The notes: a model not told the origin generated them from the letters alone. 64,000 nt of DNA from Bowmanella denitrificans (GCF_039522935.1 NZ_BAAAEI010000021.1:1-64000), one strand, 5' to 3'. Positions 7,464 to 16,518 are shown, counted from the first letter of the stretch. Translations and numbers: made by a program.

Positions 7464-7513
7464 GATGTCGGACTTAAGTCCGACCCACTGTGGGTTGGGC
7501 TTTAGCCCAACAA
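7464..7513. repeat. Double-hairpin intergenic repeat
   Basis: GTCGGACTTAAGTCCGAC (7467-7484) runs into CCCACTGTGGG and then GTTGGGCTTTAGCCCAAC (7494-7511): two adjacent palindromes with a fixed linker. The same element recurs, diverged and split, at 30663-30797. It is a dispersed, hairpin-forming repeat between sdaA and yfcL; no function is evident. The rest of 7242-7643 holds only the sdaA tail copy. Confidence 0.7.
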
Positions 7514-7643
7514 AGATAGAATACCGCACCTTGCCTATAGTGCTGCTCTGCATGCCTTTCATTGCACCACGGCGCCCTGGCTAGAAACAGGTACAAGGTT
7601 GAACGTCATACCAAGATTGCTCGCCCCAAAAGCCTGCTGCTGA

Positions 7644-7922
7644 CTATTTACTCAGCATTTTTTGCCACAGTGCCTGTACCTGAGCCTGATCGGCGCTTTC
7701 CAGTTCGCGATTGGCGAAAGCCTGCGTCAGACTTTGCTGCATGGCGCTGTCCAGTTTCTCCAGGCAATATTCCGCACTATTTAAAGCGCGGGCCACCATC
7801 AATGAAAAATGTCCACTCAGGTAACTGGAAATAAACAGCTCGTGATCGCTGCCATCCATTACTGCCTGGTCAAAGGCGGCTTCCACCTCATCGACAAATT
7901 GATTAAAACGTTGCTCTGACAT
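7644..7922 (-). CDS. yfcL: YfcL family protein
   Basis: A 92-residue acidic protein resembling E. coli YfcL: D-E-V-E-A-A-F-D-Q-A near the start, D-H-E-L-F-I-S-S-Y-L-S-G-H-F in the middle, and a C-terminal L-E-S-A-D-Q-A-Q-V-x-x-L-W helix. Its function is unknown. In E. coli yfcL sits next to epmC in the aroC-prmB region. Here the same set is kept, with the NAD-kinase-like gene inserted between epmC and yfcL, which supports the identification. The gap to the upstream gene (158 bases) contains a CACAGAG repeat. Confidence 0.85.
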   Translation of the reverse strand: MSEQRFNQFVDEVEAAFDQAVMDGSDHELFISSYLSGHFSLMVARALNSAEYCLEKLDSAMQQSLTQAFANRELESADQAQVQALWQKMLSK

Positions 7923-7943
7923 GTTATTCCTTACTACTATATT

Positions 7944-8070
7944 TCACCGCAGAGACACCAAGATCTCAAGCAATTGCAGCAAACTCTGCGTCTATTTCTT
8001 CGTGCCTCTGTCACAGCGAGAAGCTTTGTGTGCAGTTCTCTGTGCCCTCTGTGACTCTGTGGTTTAGCAA
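7944..8070. repeat. CACAGAG-type intergenic repeat, third copy
   Basis: TTTCACCGCAGAGACACC begins the element; GTGCCTCTGTCACAGCGAGAAGC and CCCTCTGTGACTCTGTGG follow. These are the same building blocks, including the CACAGCGAGAAGC tail, as the two copies at 4021-4420. It lies between yfcL and the NAD-kinase-like gene. Confidence 0.7.
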
Positions 8071-8080
8071 TACACAGACG

Positions 8081-9199
8081 TTATTCGGGTGAAGCAACCG
8101 GGTAAAGTACCTGGTCGTGGAAGCCGGTAATCACCGGTATTAACCCGCTTAATGCCTTATCCAGTTCTGCATCGCCAGTATCAGCAATCAACGGCCGGCC
8201 ATTAAGTGACTGCAATTTGGTTTTAGTGGCCACCAGCAGAATATTGTCCCGGCCCACAGCCCGAATCAACGCCGGACTCAGTTGTTGGTTGCCACGGCCG
8301 AAAGTATGTCCCTGACCACCAATTAAGGTAATCACCAACTTGGCTGGCTGGCCCTGAATCGCTTCGAGTAATTCCCCAGCACTAAGATCGCTGGCCACTA
8401 ACTGCTGATGCCGGACCAAATCCACCCCCAGCAGCGTATTTTCCAGGCCCATTTCCGTCATAATGGCCGCCACGGTCGAACCCGAGCCCATAATAAACAG
8501 CTCATCGTCCATCTGTTCAATCACATGGGCGGCGATATCTTCCAGCACCAGCTCATCGGACTCCCGGCCGCCCATTTTGACTGCCTGCACATAGCGCAGC
8601 TCAGAGGGAATTCGCATTTCGCCGTAGCGGCGGGCCCGTACTTTGCCGTCGCGAAAGGCAGACTCATCAATATCCATGACATCGGCTTCAAGCAAACTGA
8701 CCAGCTCGCCCTGCACCAGCATTTCTACCAGCCGCCCGGCAGCCTTAGGCGTTACGCAGTAAACTCCGGAGTGAATTTTACAGCCAGCCGGAATCCCCAG
8801 TACCGGTACTTTGTCTTCCACCGCGCTACAGATATTGCGGGCCGTGCCATCACCGCCGGCAAACAGCAATAAATCCACTGGTTCTGCCATCAGTGCCTGG
8901 GCAGTATTTTCGGTATCCTGCGGCTCAGACTGAGCAGGACTTTGATAAATACAGCGGCAGCGAAAGCCCATTTCCCGGCACAGGTCTTCCCCCATCGGTC
9001 CGGATGCGGTAAGGATGTCAAGCCTATCCGCATAGGGCAGTAAAACACTCAGCGCCTGACGGGTACGCTCGGGCGCAAGCTGTTTTGCCCCCATGGCCAG
9101 CGCCTTCTCCCTTATCTCTTTGCCATCACTGCCCTTCAAAGCCAGAGCACCGCCAATACCGGCATAGGGGTTGATTATCAGCCCTAGTTTAAAGGACAT
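8081..9199 (-). CDS. ATP-NAD kinase family protein (PpnK-like), uncharacterised subgroup
   Basis: A 372-residue protein with the diacylglycerol/NAD-kinase fold. N-P-Y-A-G-I-G-G at 10-17 and the nucleotide motif G-G-D-G-T at 115-119 are both present, and a P-A-G-x-K-x-x-S-G motif follows at about 137. It is longer than housekeeping NadK (about 290) and belongs to the group annotated ATP-NAD kinase family/acetoin-catabolism X-like; substrate unproven. I chose the second of two adjacent ATGs (9199), because GGAGG lies six bases before it; an ATG at 9202 is also possible. The start lies inside the last codons of epmC, so the two are translationally coupled. Confidence 0.85.
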   Translation of the reverse strand: MSFKLGLIINPYAGIGGALALKGSDGKEIREKALAMGAKQLAPERTRQALSVLLPYADRLDILTASGPMGEDLCREMGFRCRCIYQSPAQSEPQDTENTAQALMAEPVDLLLFAGGDGTARNICSAVEDKVPVLGIPAGCKIHSGVYCVTPKAAGRLVEMLVQGELVSLLEADVMDIDESAFRDGKVRARRYGEMRIPSELRYVQAVKMGGRESDELVLEDIAAHVIEQMDDELFIMGSGSTVAAIMTEMGLENTLLGVDLVRHQQLVASDLSAGELLEAIQGQPAKLVITLIGGQGHTFGRGNQQLSPALIRAVGRDNILLVATKTKLQSLNGRPLIADTGDAELDKALSGLIPVITGFHDQVLYPVASPE

Positions 9200-9737
9200 C
9201 ATATTCCTCCACAGCAAAGTCTGCCGCACAGATGGTTGGTGTTTGATAAAAGTCTTGCAGGCAATGCATTAACTGCCTGGCTCTGGGCGGGAAGCCGTTT
9301 TGCAGATATTTAACGGCCTGAGCTCGCACGGCGCGACTAAAGGCGGCACGATCCGGCTCTACGCCATTAAGATTGTCGGTACTGACCCGAAAGGTCTTGC
9401 CCGCAGCTACGCATAAGCCCCATTCAATGGCCTGAGGTTTGACTTCGACTTTCTCGAACTCCGCCTGCTGCTCGGCATTGCGCCCATCCGGGCAATACCA
9501 GTAACCATAATCTTCCAGCAAACGGCGTTTTGCCCCCGCCAGACACCAATGGGCAATTTCATGCAGGGCACTGGCGTAATAGCCATGGGCAAAAATAATC
9601 TGATGAAATGGGGTTTGCGCGTTAGCTGGCAAATACAAAGGCTCATGGTTACCGCGCACCAGACGTGTGTTATGACTGGCCGCAAACTGGCCGTTAAACA
9701 ACCTGATTAAATCTTCAACCTGATGTACGTCTGACAC
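9189..9737 (-). CDS. epmC: Elongation factor P hydroxylase
   Basis: With the GTG start at 9737, preceded by TGGAG five bases upstream, the product is 182 residues, the same length as E. coli EpmC (YfcM). It carries H-E-I-A-H at 59-63 in an A-L-H-E-I-A-H-W context, the probable metal-binding helix, and the E-W-G-L-C-V-A stretch typical of the family. EpmC hydroxylates the beta-lysyl-lysine on elongation factor P after EpmA/EpmB action. Those partner genes are not in this window. It overlaps the NAD-kinase-like gene and follows the TPR gene closely. Confidence 0.92.
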   Translation of the reverse strand: MSDVHQVEDLIRLFNGQFAASHNTRLVRGNHEPLYLPANAQTPFHQIIFAHGYYASALHEIAHWCLAGAKRRLLEDYGYWYCPDGRNAEQQAEFEKVEVKPQAIEWGLCVAAGKTFRVSTDNLNGVEPDRAAFSRAVRAQAVKYLQNGFPPRARQLMHCLQDFYQTPTICAADFAVEEYDVL

Positions 9738-9805
9738 AACGGCTCCACTACCACAATAACCGGCGCGGATTGTATCACCGGCTGAGCCACGGCCCAAGCC
9801 GTGTA

Positions 9806-10939
9806 CTAACGGGTAGCAAGCAAGTCGGCGGCCAGTTGCTGTGCCGACAACCTCTCTTTACCAACCTGCTGACAAATAGCCTGTGCTTCAAACCAGTCTA
9901 TTAGCGCGGGTAACGGTTTTTCTGGCATAAAAACAGGCAAATCACCCACCATGCCAAATTGCGGTGCAATGCGGGCCAGAATCGTCTGGATCCCGTAATC
10001 ATCGATATTGGCAAAGTTGTGCAAGAAATCAGCCTGCATTTTTTCATCGGCGCCGCCTTGCTGACTGGCTTGATTAAGGAGTTGCAGCGCGGCGTAATAG
10101 GCTTGTTTAGACTGGTTGGTACTGCCTTTAATCATATGCGCAACCCTGGTGTCCAAACGCAGATAACGCTCTTTCTGACCAGACAGCAGGTATGACAGTA
10201 ACAGATTAATCCCGCTGTTTGTCATAGCACTGCGTCTGCCTGCCAGTTGATTATATTCCAGCGCTTCAGCAAAATGCGGCGCCGCGGCCAGCGGCTCACC
10301 TTGCATCAGTAACACCACACCGAGATTGTTGTTGCCATTGGCCTGATGGATGGTTGCGCCGACTTGCTTCGCTTTACGAATAACCGCCTCGTACATGGTA
10401 GTGGCCGACTCATAGTCAGCCTGAAAACGGAAAATAAGCGCCAAACTGACAGACAACGCCAGCTTCTGGTCAATAGTCACGCTTCGGCTGATAGCACATT
10501 GAAACACCCGCCCGGCCAAGGTGAAGGCCTGGTGTTCACGAAAATAAATGCCTAACGCACTCAGCAGTGATACCTGTTTGTGCGCCCGAAACTGGTTTAC
10601 ATCATACTCCACCAGGGATTCCAGTGCCTGAGTTGCAATGGCAGATTTATCCATCGCTTTAGCCGCGCGATAGGTGGCGAAGTACCAATCGAACTGCTCT
10701 TCAGGGCTGAGGTATTGTAAAAATGGCAGGTTATTTTGCAGGGTATTGAGGGCCCTGGCCGGCATGGTCATCAGGTAATTGTTGGCTTCTGCATACAGAG
10801 CCCGGCCTTTTTCGATCTGGCTATCCGCAGTACTGGCGTCCTGCGCACTAACGGGCAGATACCAAAGTAAACTCAGACCAATCACAGTGCGCATGGTGAA
10901 ACGATGTAAACCGATGCGTGTTTGTAATCTATACAACAA
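9806..10939 (-). CDS. Exported TPR-repeat protein
   Basis: A 377-residue protein with an N-terminal export signal (V-I-G-L-S-L-L-W-Y-L-P-V-S-A-Q, cleavage near residue 33). Tetratricopeptide-like helical pairs fill most of the rest, for example N-G-N-N-N-L-G-V-V-L-L-M-Q-G at about 205 and A-A-P-H-F-A-E-A-L-E-Y at about 222. No enzymatic domain is visible, so it is probably a periplasmic scaffold. The start is uncertain. AGGAGGG lies directly before a pair of TTG codons (10939/10936), while the first ATG, 15 codons in, has no ribosome site. It lies between the TonB receptor and epmC; a strong hairpin separates it from the receptor. Confidence 0.78.
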   Translation of the reverse strand: MLYRLQTRIGLHRFTMRTVIGLSLLWYLPVSAQDASTADSQIEKGRALYAEANNYLMTMPARALNTLQNNLPFLQYLSPEEQFDWYFATYRAAKAMDKSAIATQALESLVEYDVNQFRAHKQVSLLSALGIYFREHQAFTLAGRVFQCAISRSVTIDQKLALSVSLALIFRFQADYESATTMYEAVIRKAKQVGATIHQANGNNNLGVVLLMQGEPLAAAPHFAEALEYNQLAGRRSAMTNSGINLLLSYLLSGQKERYLRLDTRVAHMIKGSTNQSKQAYYAALQLLNQASQQGGADEKMQADFLHNFANIDDYGIQTILARIAPQFGMVGDLPVFMPEKPLPALIDWFEAQAICQQVGKERLSAQQLAADLLATR

Positions 10940-11061
10940 CCCTCCTCTGACTCACCCTAGGTGCAGTAGTCGCCTCAGCCCGACGTCACGACTTACTATA
11001 GCAAAGGCATAGGGTTTATTGTTTATCCAGAGAAATACCTGATGTATGAAAATTATCAGAC

Positions 11062-11090
11062 TGACAAGCCAGCTGGTGTCTGGCTTGTCA
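11062..11090 (-). terminator. Strong hairpin after the TonB-receptor gene
   Basis: TGACAAGCCAG (11062-11072) and CTGGCTTGTCA (11080-11090) form a perfect 11-bp stem with a 7-base loop, 15 bases after the receptor stop on the minus strand. The following U-tract is weak (AGTCTGATAATTTTC), so termination may be partial. It separates the receptor from the TPR gene. Confidence 0.6.
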
Positions 11091-11104
11091 TTTAACCTTT
11101 CTGC

Positions 11105-13168
11105 TTAGAAGGTCACACTAAAACCTACTGAAGGCCGGATACCAAAGTCATCTTCTTCCTCCTTGATAATCAAATCTGACGTGGACTTGACCTTACGATA
11201 ATCCAGATCCACATGGCTGATATTTTCCACGCCGAGGATATTCATCACTTCCATCACCAGCTTGGCATCCAGACCAAAGAAATCGACTTTACGCTCCAGC
11301 CTCACATCCAGGCGACCATAAGTATCGAATCGTTCAGAGAAAGGATCGCCATACACCGGCAAAAAGCGCCCTTCAAAGTCAGGATTATGTTTAACACCCA
11401 CTATGGGCGTATAGGCCTGACCGCTGCGAGCGGTTAAATTAAAGCCGGCATTCCAGCGCTCATTGATTTGATAGTTAAACACGGCATTGATCACCAGCGG
11501 CGTATCTGCATAGTAATCACGGGTGATATCCGTGCGCAGGTCGGTGCGCTCACTCTTGCCATAGCTAACCGACAACCAGCCATACCAATCTTCGGTGCGG
11601 TTTTTGTTGATCATCAGGTCCACTCCATAGGCCCGCCCTTCCACCTCGTTGCTGTACAGCTTATCCGCATCAGCATAACCGTTTAGCGCCAGAGGTAGCT
11701 TGTCCATGGTCTTGTAATAGGTTTCCAGCGACCAGCTCCACTCATCCGCCAGGTCCTGCTCAAATCCCAGACTGGTATGCATTGACGTCTGAGATTTCAG
11801 TTGCGGATTACCTATCTCTTCCATCAGATAGGGAATATCCTGCATGCGGTTATAGCGGCCGGCTTTGAAGTTAATACGATTGCTGTCATCCAACTGGTAG
11901 CGAAGAGCCAGTCTGGGGTTAACAAAATTCTCATCGGTCAGATCATTGCGATGCCACTGCACGCCGAGCTCAGACTCCAGCGCCTCGCTAAGCTGCCAGA
12001 TATGCGCCACCGACAACATTTGGCTGGCAAAGTCCACCTTACGCTGGTCCTTAATGCGCTCACCTTTATTCAGGTCACAATCGGGATCCAATTCGGTACA
12101 GGTGTACAAAAACATGTCGTAATCTACGTTGACCTGCTGATCATAATAGGCCGCGTCCACCACCAGGTGATGACGGCGATTTAAGCGGTAATTTAAACGG
12201 CCTTTGAGCGACACTTGTTTATTCTTAACGTCCTGGTAAAAGCCATCCGTACCTGTGGCCGCTTTACCGTATTCCAGGCGCTCATCACCGCTGAGCCCCC
12301 CCACGCCCAGCTTAAACTGATAGTCATCAGCAAAGTGATCCCAGATCAGACTTTGGCTGTTAAAACCGCGTTTAAAGATTGCATCGCCCTGATATTCAGG
12401 ATTCTTCAATGACAATTCGGCCCGCTCATTAAAATTGGCCGCCGCGCTATCATTGGCACCGGTAAAAGACAGACTGAACTGGTTATTACCGTTGGGCTCC
12501 CACACCAGTTTGCCCTGGTAGTCATTATCATCCGGCGCGTCGTTAATGACCACGCCGGTCTTCTCACCGTCTTCGTCTTCCAGCTCTTCACCTTTGGAGA
12601 AAAACAGCGGCAACATGCTTTTACGTCCGGACAGGTAGAACGCCAGATTATCGCTAATGGCCCCTTCGACAAACACACCGGAGTTAAACATGCTCATATC
12701 CACAATGGTTTTGACATTCTGATGGCGTGGATTACGCAAGGTCACATCAAACACCGCGCCGGTAACGTTGGCATAGCTGGGACCATAGGCTGCTGAATAC
12801 AGCTGAAAGTCTTGCAACAGGTGTTTGTTAAAGATGGAATTGCCAAAGTCATGGAAAATATAGCCGGCCGGCATAAAGTCCACTTCAAAGCTGTTATCAC
12901 TAGGGGACGAACCACGCACGGCGGGCGCCGCCATCGAACCACCGGCAGCCACGACTCCTGGCAGGGCAAATACCGCCTGCAGCGGATCGCCCAATGCGCC
13001 GGGCATGGCAATCAGTTTTTCACTGTTTTCGGTAATCTCGGACAAAATACTGCTGCGTTTGTGTACAACTTCTATCTTTTCAACCTGCTCCTGGGCATAA
13101 GCCCCTTGGGCAAGGGCAAAGGTCAGTGCAATAGCGGATAATTTGAACGCTGGCTCCAGCTTTAACAT
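11105..13168 (-). CDS. TonB-dependent outer-membrane receptor
   Basis: A 687-residue outer-membrane receptor. The signal peptide covers about 1-26 (A-I-A-L-T-F-A-L-A-Q-G-A-Y-A), followed by a plug domain with I-E-V-V-H-K-R, D-P-L-Q-A-V-F-A-L-P-G-V and A-P-A-V-R-G-S-S-P-S-D-N. A beta-barrel of about 540 residues follows, ending in the typical terminal Phe (G-F-S-V-T-F). The start is taken at the ATG at 13168, with AGGA before it. Barrel strands with many Asn/Asp/Tyr residues are typical. The ligand is unknown: no siderophore or carbohydrate gene is next to it. It is likely energised by TonB-ExbBD encoded elsewhere. Confidence 0.92.
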   Translation of the reverse strand: MLKLEPAFKLSAIALTFALAQGAYAQEQVEKIEVVHKRSSILSEITENSEKLIAMPGALGDPLQAVFALPGVVAAGGSMAAPAVRGSSPSDNSFEVDFMPAGYIFHDFGNSIFNKHLLQDFQLYSAAYGPSYANVTGAVFDVTLRNPRHQNVKTIVDMSMFNSGVFVEGAISDNLAFYLSGRKSMLPLFFSKGEELEDEDGEKTGVVINDAPDDNDYQGKLVWEPNGNNQFSLSFTGANDSAAANFNERAELSLKNPEYQGDAIFKRGFNSQSLIWDHFADDYQFKLGVGGLSGDERLEYGKAATGTDGFYQDVKNKQVSLKGRLNYRLNRRHHLVVDAAYYDQQVNVDYDMFLYTCTELDPDCDLNKGERIKDQRKVDFASQMLSVAHIWQLSEALESELGVQWHRNDLTDENFVNPRLALRYQLDDSNRINFKAGRYNRMQDIPYLMEEIGNPQLKSQTSMHTSLGFEQDLADEWSWSLETYYKTMDKLPLALNGYADADKLYSNEVEGRAYGVDLMINKNRTEDWYGWLSVSYGKSERTDLRTDITRDYYADTPLVINAVFNYQINERWNAGFNLTARSGQAYTPIVGVKHNPDFEGRFLPVYGDPFSERFDTYGRLDVRLERKVDFFGLDAKLVMEVMNILGVENISHVDLDYRKVKSTSDLIIKEEEDDFGIRPSVGFSVTF

Positions 13169-13280
13169 AACGTGTTCCTGATGTTTTGAGTGTGACATCA
13201 GAATAATCAAGTCAGTGTCTGAGAGCTGTGAGAGCTGTGTGGCGAGATGTTGTGCTTTGTAAAAAGCTGTATTGGGGTGA

Positions 13281-13301
13281 GCCGGTCTGAGTCAGACCGG
13301 C
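13281..13301. terminator. Palindromic hairpin at the end of the MFS gene
   Basis: GCCGGTCTGA-G-TCAGACCGGC is a 21-base near-perfect palindrome overlapping the stop codon region of the permease gene. As RNA it gives an 8-bp GC-rich stem. No U-tract follows on either strand, so it may act as an mRNA 3'-end stabiliser rather than a true terminator. Confidence 0.4.
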
Positions 13302-14530
13302 CTGGGTATTTCTTCACATTGCAGTTTTCTGGCCGGGATCAGCACAATCACCAATAGGGCCACCGCCACCACCATAGCCGCAGCAATAAAGGTCTGTTCA
13401 GCACCCTGGCCCTGGTTCCACAGCAGCCCGGCAGCATAATTACCGATAGCGCCCCCCAGTCCTCCCGCCAGACTCACATACAAGGCCTGACCGCGACTTT
13501 GGAAGCGGCGGCCAAAATAGCGGTGGATAAACTGAATGGCGGTGGCATGAGTCAGGCCAAAGCTGGCAGCATGAATACACTGACTCAGAATAAGAATACC
13601 AGGGAAGTGGGCAAAGCGCGCCAATACCCACCAGCGAATCACGGTCAGGATCAGACTCACCAGCAGCATCTGCTTTATACCAAAACGTTGAATCAGGCGA
13701 CCAGCTTTAAGAAAAATCAGGATCTCGGCGACCACCCCCAAAGATAACAGCAGACCGGTTTGTAAACCGCTGTAGCCGAGGTCTTTCATATACAAGGTAA
13801 AGAAACTGTTATAGGGGCCGAAGCCCACTTGCAATAAACACAGGGCCAGAATAAAGCCCAGAAACACCGGGCTGTATATTTTACTCCAGATAGACCCGGT
13901 GTGCGGCGTATCATCCGGCACCTGCTGCGGCTCACGTAAGCGACTGCTGACCAGCAACAAGGCAGCCAGCAAGCTGACACAAATGGCCAGTAACACTTCG
14001 GTACCAAACCAGTCAATTAAGCGCCCGGCACTGATGGTCAGCAGAATAAAGCCCATACTGCCCCACAGGCGAATACGGCTATAACGATGTGCATCACCGC
14101 CGACACTGTTGAGGGTGATCACTTCCATCTGTGGCATGATGGCGGTCCAGAACATCATGATCAGGCCGAAGCATAAGGTCAGGCCCCAGAAACCGTCGGC
14201 GAAAAAAATCACAAAAAAGCTGGCCAGGGCCAATAGTGCACCCAGTTGCAGGATACGCAGACATTTACCGCTGCGGTCAGCCAGATTGGCCCATAGATTC
14301 GGCCCCAAAATACGGGTCAGCGTAATCAGGCCCAGCAACTGGCCGATTTCTACCGAGCTTAAACCACGGCCATCCAAAAACATGGCCAGATAAGGGGTTA
14401 ATACCCCAAGTTGACCGAAGTACAGCAGGTAGGCCAGGGCCAGCCAAATCAGCGGGCCGCGACCAGGTAATGATAGGTTACTCAGAAAGATGTCCTGGCA
14501 AAATAGGTGTGTGTGATTGTACGTCGGCAT
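13292..14530 (-). CDS. MFS transporter, HcaT/nucleoside-symporter-like
   Basis: About 412 residues with twelve predicted membrane segments. The opening L-A-Y-L-L-Y-F-G-Q-L-G-V-L-T-P-Y-L and the G-L-L-L-S-L-G-V-V-A-E-I-L-I-F motif in the second half are typical of the MFS_1-like group that includes 3-phenylpropionate permease HcaT. Substrate unknown. The start is uncertain: the ATG at 14530 lies inside aroC, a 53-base overlap, and no good start exists between it and the first helix. Coupling with aroC translation is likely. An MFS gene in this position beside aroC is probably a conserved neighbour rather than a shikimate enzyme. Confidence 0.87.
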   Translation of the reverse strand: MPTYNHTHLFCQDIFLSNLSLPGRGPLIWLALAYLLYFGQLGVLTPYLAMFLDGRGLSSVEIGQLLGLITLTRILGPNLWANLADRSGKCLRILQLGALLALASFFVIFFADGFWGLTLCFGLIMMFWTAIMPQMEVITLNSVGGDAHRYSRIRLWGSMGFILLTISAGRLIDWFGTEVLLAICVSLLAALLLVSSRLREPQQVPDDTPHTGSIWSKIYSPVFLGFILALCLLQVGFGPYNSFFTLYMKDLGYSGLQTGLLLSLGVVAEILIFLKAGRLIQRFGIKQMLLVSLILTVIRWWVLARFAHFPGILILSQCIHAASFGLTHATAIQFIHRYFGRRFQSRGQALYVSLAGGLGGAIGNYAAGLLWNQGQGAEQTFIAAAMVVAVALLVIVLIPARKLQCEEIPRPV

Positions 14531-15581
14531 TCTGCCCACGATGGCGCAGGAAATGGTCCATCAGCACCAACGCCAGCATGGCTTCGGCAATGGGCACGGC
14601 GCGGATACCAACGCAAGGGTCGTGACGGCCCTTGGTCACAATCTCGGCCGCGTTGCCCTGTATATCGATGGTGTCGCCCGGCACACTGATACTGGATGTG
14701 GGCTTTAAGGCCAGATGCACCAGAATATCCTGGCCACTGGAAATTCCCCCCAAAATGCCGCCGGCTCGGTTGCTGGCAAAACCGTTTGGCGTCATGGCAT
14801 CACGGTGTTCGGAGCCTTTTTGTTCCACTACGGCAAAACCGTCGCCTACTTCAACACCTTTTACCGCATTGATGCCCATCATGGCATGGGCAATATCTGC
14901 ATCCAGGCGATCAAACACCGGTTCGCCCAACCCCACCGGCACATTCCGGGCCACCACTGACACCTTGGCACCAATGGAGTCACCGGATTTTTTCAGGTCG
15001 CGCATATATTCATCCAGCGCGTCCAGCTTGCCAGGGTCAGCACAAAAGAACGGATTGTCGTTGGTAATGGCCAGATCCACCGGTTCAAGCCTGATTGGCC
15101 CCAACTGCGACAAATAACCAGTGATTTCAATACCTAGTTTGTCCTTCAGGTATTTTTTAGCAATGGCACCCGCCGCCACCCGGATAGCAGTTTCCCGGGC
15201 ACTGGAACGACCGCCGCCGCGATAATCACGCAGGCCGTATTTCTGCTGATAGGTATAATCGGCGTGACCAGGCCGGAAAATATCCTTGATATTGGAATAA
15301 TCCTTGGAACGTTGGTCGGTGTTTTCGATTAGTAACCCAATGGACGTACCGGTGGTTTTACCTTCAAATACGCCGGAGAGTATTTTTACCACGTCATCTT
15401 CACGACGGGCCGTGGTATAACGAGAGGTGCCAGGTTTGCGCCTGTCCAGATCTACCTGCAGATCAGCTTCACTTAACGCCAGCCCCGGTGGGCAGCCATC
15501 GACCACACCGCCGATGGCAATGCCGTGGCTTTCACCAAAGGTGGTCACGGTGAAAAGTCTGCCAAAATGATTTCCAGCCAT
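14478..15581 (-). CDS. aroC: Chorismate synthase
   Basis: A 367-residue enzyme converting 5-enolpyruvylshikimate-3-phosphate to chorismate with reduced FMN, the last step of the shikimate pathway. It starts M-A-G-N-H-F-G-R-L-F, followed by the signature G-E-S-H-G-x-A-I-G. The conserved R-R-K-P-G-T-S-R and G-G-R-S-S-A-R-E-T motifs are present. The ATG at 15581 matches the family start; the longer open frame overlaps prmB. A tail of about 15 extra residues (Q-S-H-T-P-I-L-P-G-H-L-S-E) follows the usual end. It lies 10 bases after prmB, as in many gammaproteobacteria. Confidence 0.98.
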   Translation of the reverse strand: MAGNHFGRLFTVTTFGESHGIAIGGVVDGCPPGLALSEADLQVDLDRRKPGTSRYTTARREDDVVKILSGVFEGKTTGTSIGLLIENTDQRSKDYSNIKDIFRPGHADYTYQQKYGLRDYRGGGRSSARETAIRVAAGAIAKKYLKDKLGIEITGYLSQLGPIRLEPVDLAITNDNPFFCADPGKLDALDEYMRDLKKSGDSIGAKVSVVARNVPVGLGEPVFDRLDADIAHAMMGINAVKGVEVGDGFAVVEQKGSEHRDAMTPNGFASNRAGGILGGISSGQDILVHLALKPTSSISVPGDTIDIQGNAAEIVTKGRHDPCVGIRAVPIAEAMLALVLMDHFLRHRGQNADVQSHTPILPGHLSE

Positions 15582-15591
15582 AGTCTTGTTG

Positions 15592-16518
15592 TTATCCTGC
15601 TTGTTGATTCCAATAGGCCACCAGATCAGCACGGCTGATGGCAAACACACCCAGTCCACCCTGTTCAAAGTCCAGCCAACTCAATGGCAGCTCAGGATAC
15701 TGCTGTTCCATATGTACCATGGAATTACCCACTTCAATAAACAGCCAGCCCCGCTCGCTAAGATGATCCGGCCCATCTTTGAGTAATTGATGCACCAGGT
15801 CCAGCCCGTCAAAACCGGCCGCCAGACCCAGTTCGGGTTCGTGGTGAAATTCTTCGGGCAAATCAGCCATATCCTCGGCATCCACATAGGGAGGATTGGC
15901 AATGATCAGGTCATAGCGCTGACCACCGAGGTTTTGATACAGATCCGATTGAATCGGGAATACCCTGTCGCCCAGGCCGTGCTCCTGAATATTGATATCC
16001 GCCACCTGCAGCGCATCCGCGCTGATATCCACTGCATCCACTTGCGCGTCTGGCCAGGTATGGGCTGCGGCAATGGCAATGCAGGCACTACCGGTGCACA
16101 TATCCAGTATGTTGTCCGGCTCAAAGTCCAGCCAGGGTGAAAATTGATTGATAATCAGCTCGGCAAAGGGCGAACGTGGTACCAGTACGCGCTCGTCCAC
16201 GTAAAATGGTAAACCGCAAAACCACGCCTGATTAGTCAGATACGCCAGCGGGATACGTTCATCCACCCGCCGCTGCACCAGTTCTACCACCTGCTGCTTT
16301 TCTGACTGGGTTAGACGTGCGTTGTACAGTGCAGCCGGATCCTGCTGCGGCAGATGCAATACCTGCAGTACCAGGCAAACCGCTTCGTCCCAGGCGTTGT
16401 CGGTGCCATGCCCAAAATACAAGCCTGCCTCATTAAAACGGCTCATGGCCCAGCGCATCATATCCAGAATTGTTTGTAAGTCGGTGACGGCATCTGGCCA
16501 TTTAAGCTTGTCTGTCAT
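15592..16518 (-). CDS. prmB: Ribosomal protein L3 N5-glutamine methyltransferase
   Basis: A 308-residue class I SAM-dependent methyltransferase. It has an N-terminal helical substrate-recognition part (about 1-110), the SAM loop D-M-C-T-G-S-A-C-I-A at 139-148 and the catalytic N-P-P-Y at 208-211. It methylates a glutamine of ribosomal protein L3. Placement between aroC and smrB matches PrmB rather than its paralogue PrmC, which sits beside prfA. The gene diverges from smrB with about 136 bases between them. Confidence 0.95.
   Translation of the reverse strand: MTDKLKWPDAVTDLQTILDMMRWAMSRFNEAGLYFGHGTDNAWDEAVCLVLQVLHLPQQDPAALYNARLTQSEKQQVVELVQRRVDERIPLAYLTNQAWFCGLPFYVDERVLVPRSPFAELIINQFSPWLDFEPDNILDMCTGSACIAIAAAHTWPDAQVDAVDISADALQVADINIQEHGLGDRVFPIQSDLYQNLGGQRYDLIIANPPYVDAEDMADLPEEFHHEPELGLAAGFDGLDLVHQLLKDGPDHLSERGWLFIEVGNSMVHMEQQYPELPLSWLDFEQGGLGVFAISRADLVAYWNQQAG

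Noticed and set aside
7302..7562. Minus-strand ORF of 86 codons after sdaA
   Set aside because: It consists of the duplicated sdaA tail and hairpin repeat read backwards.
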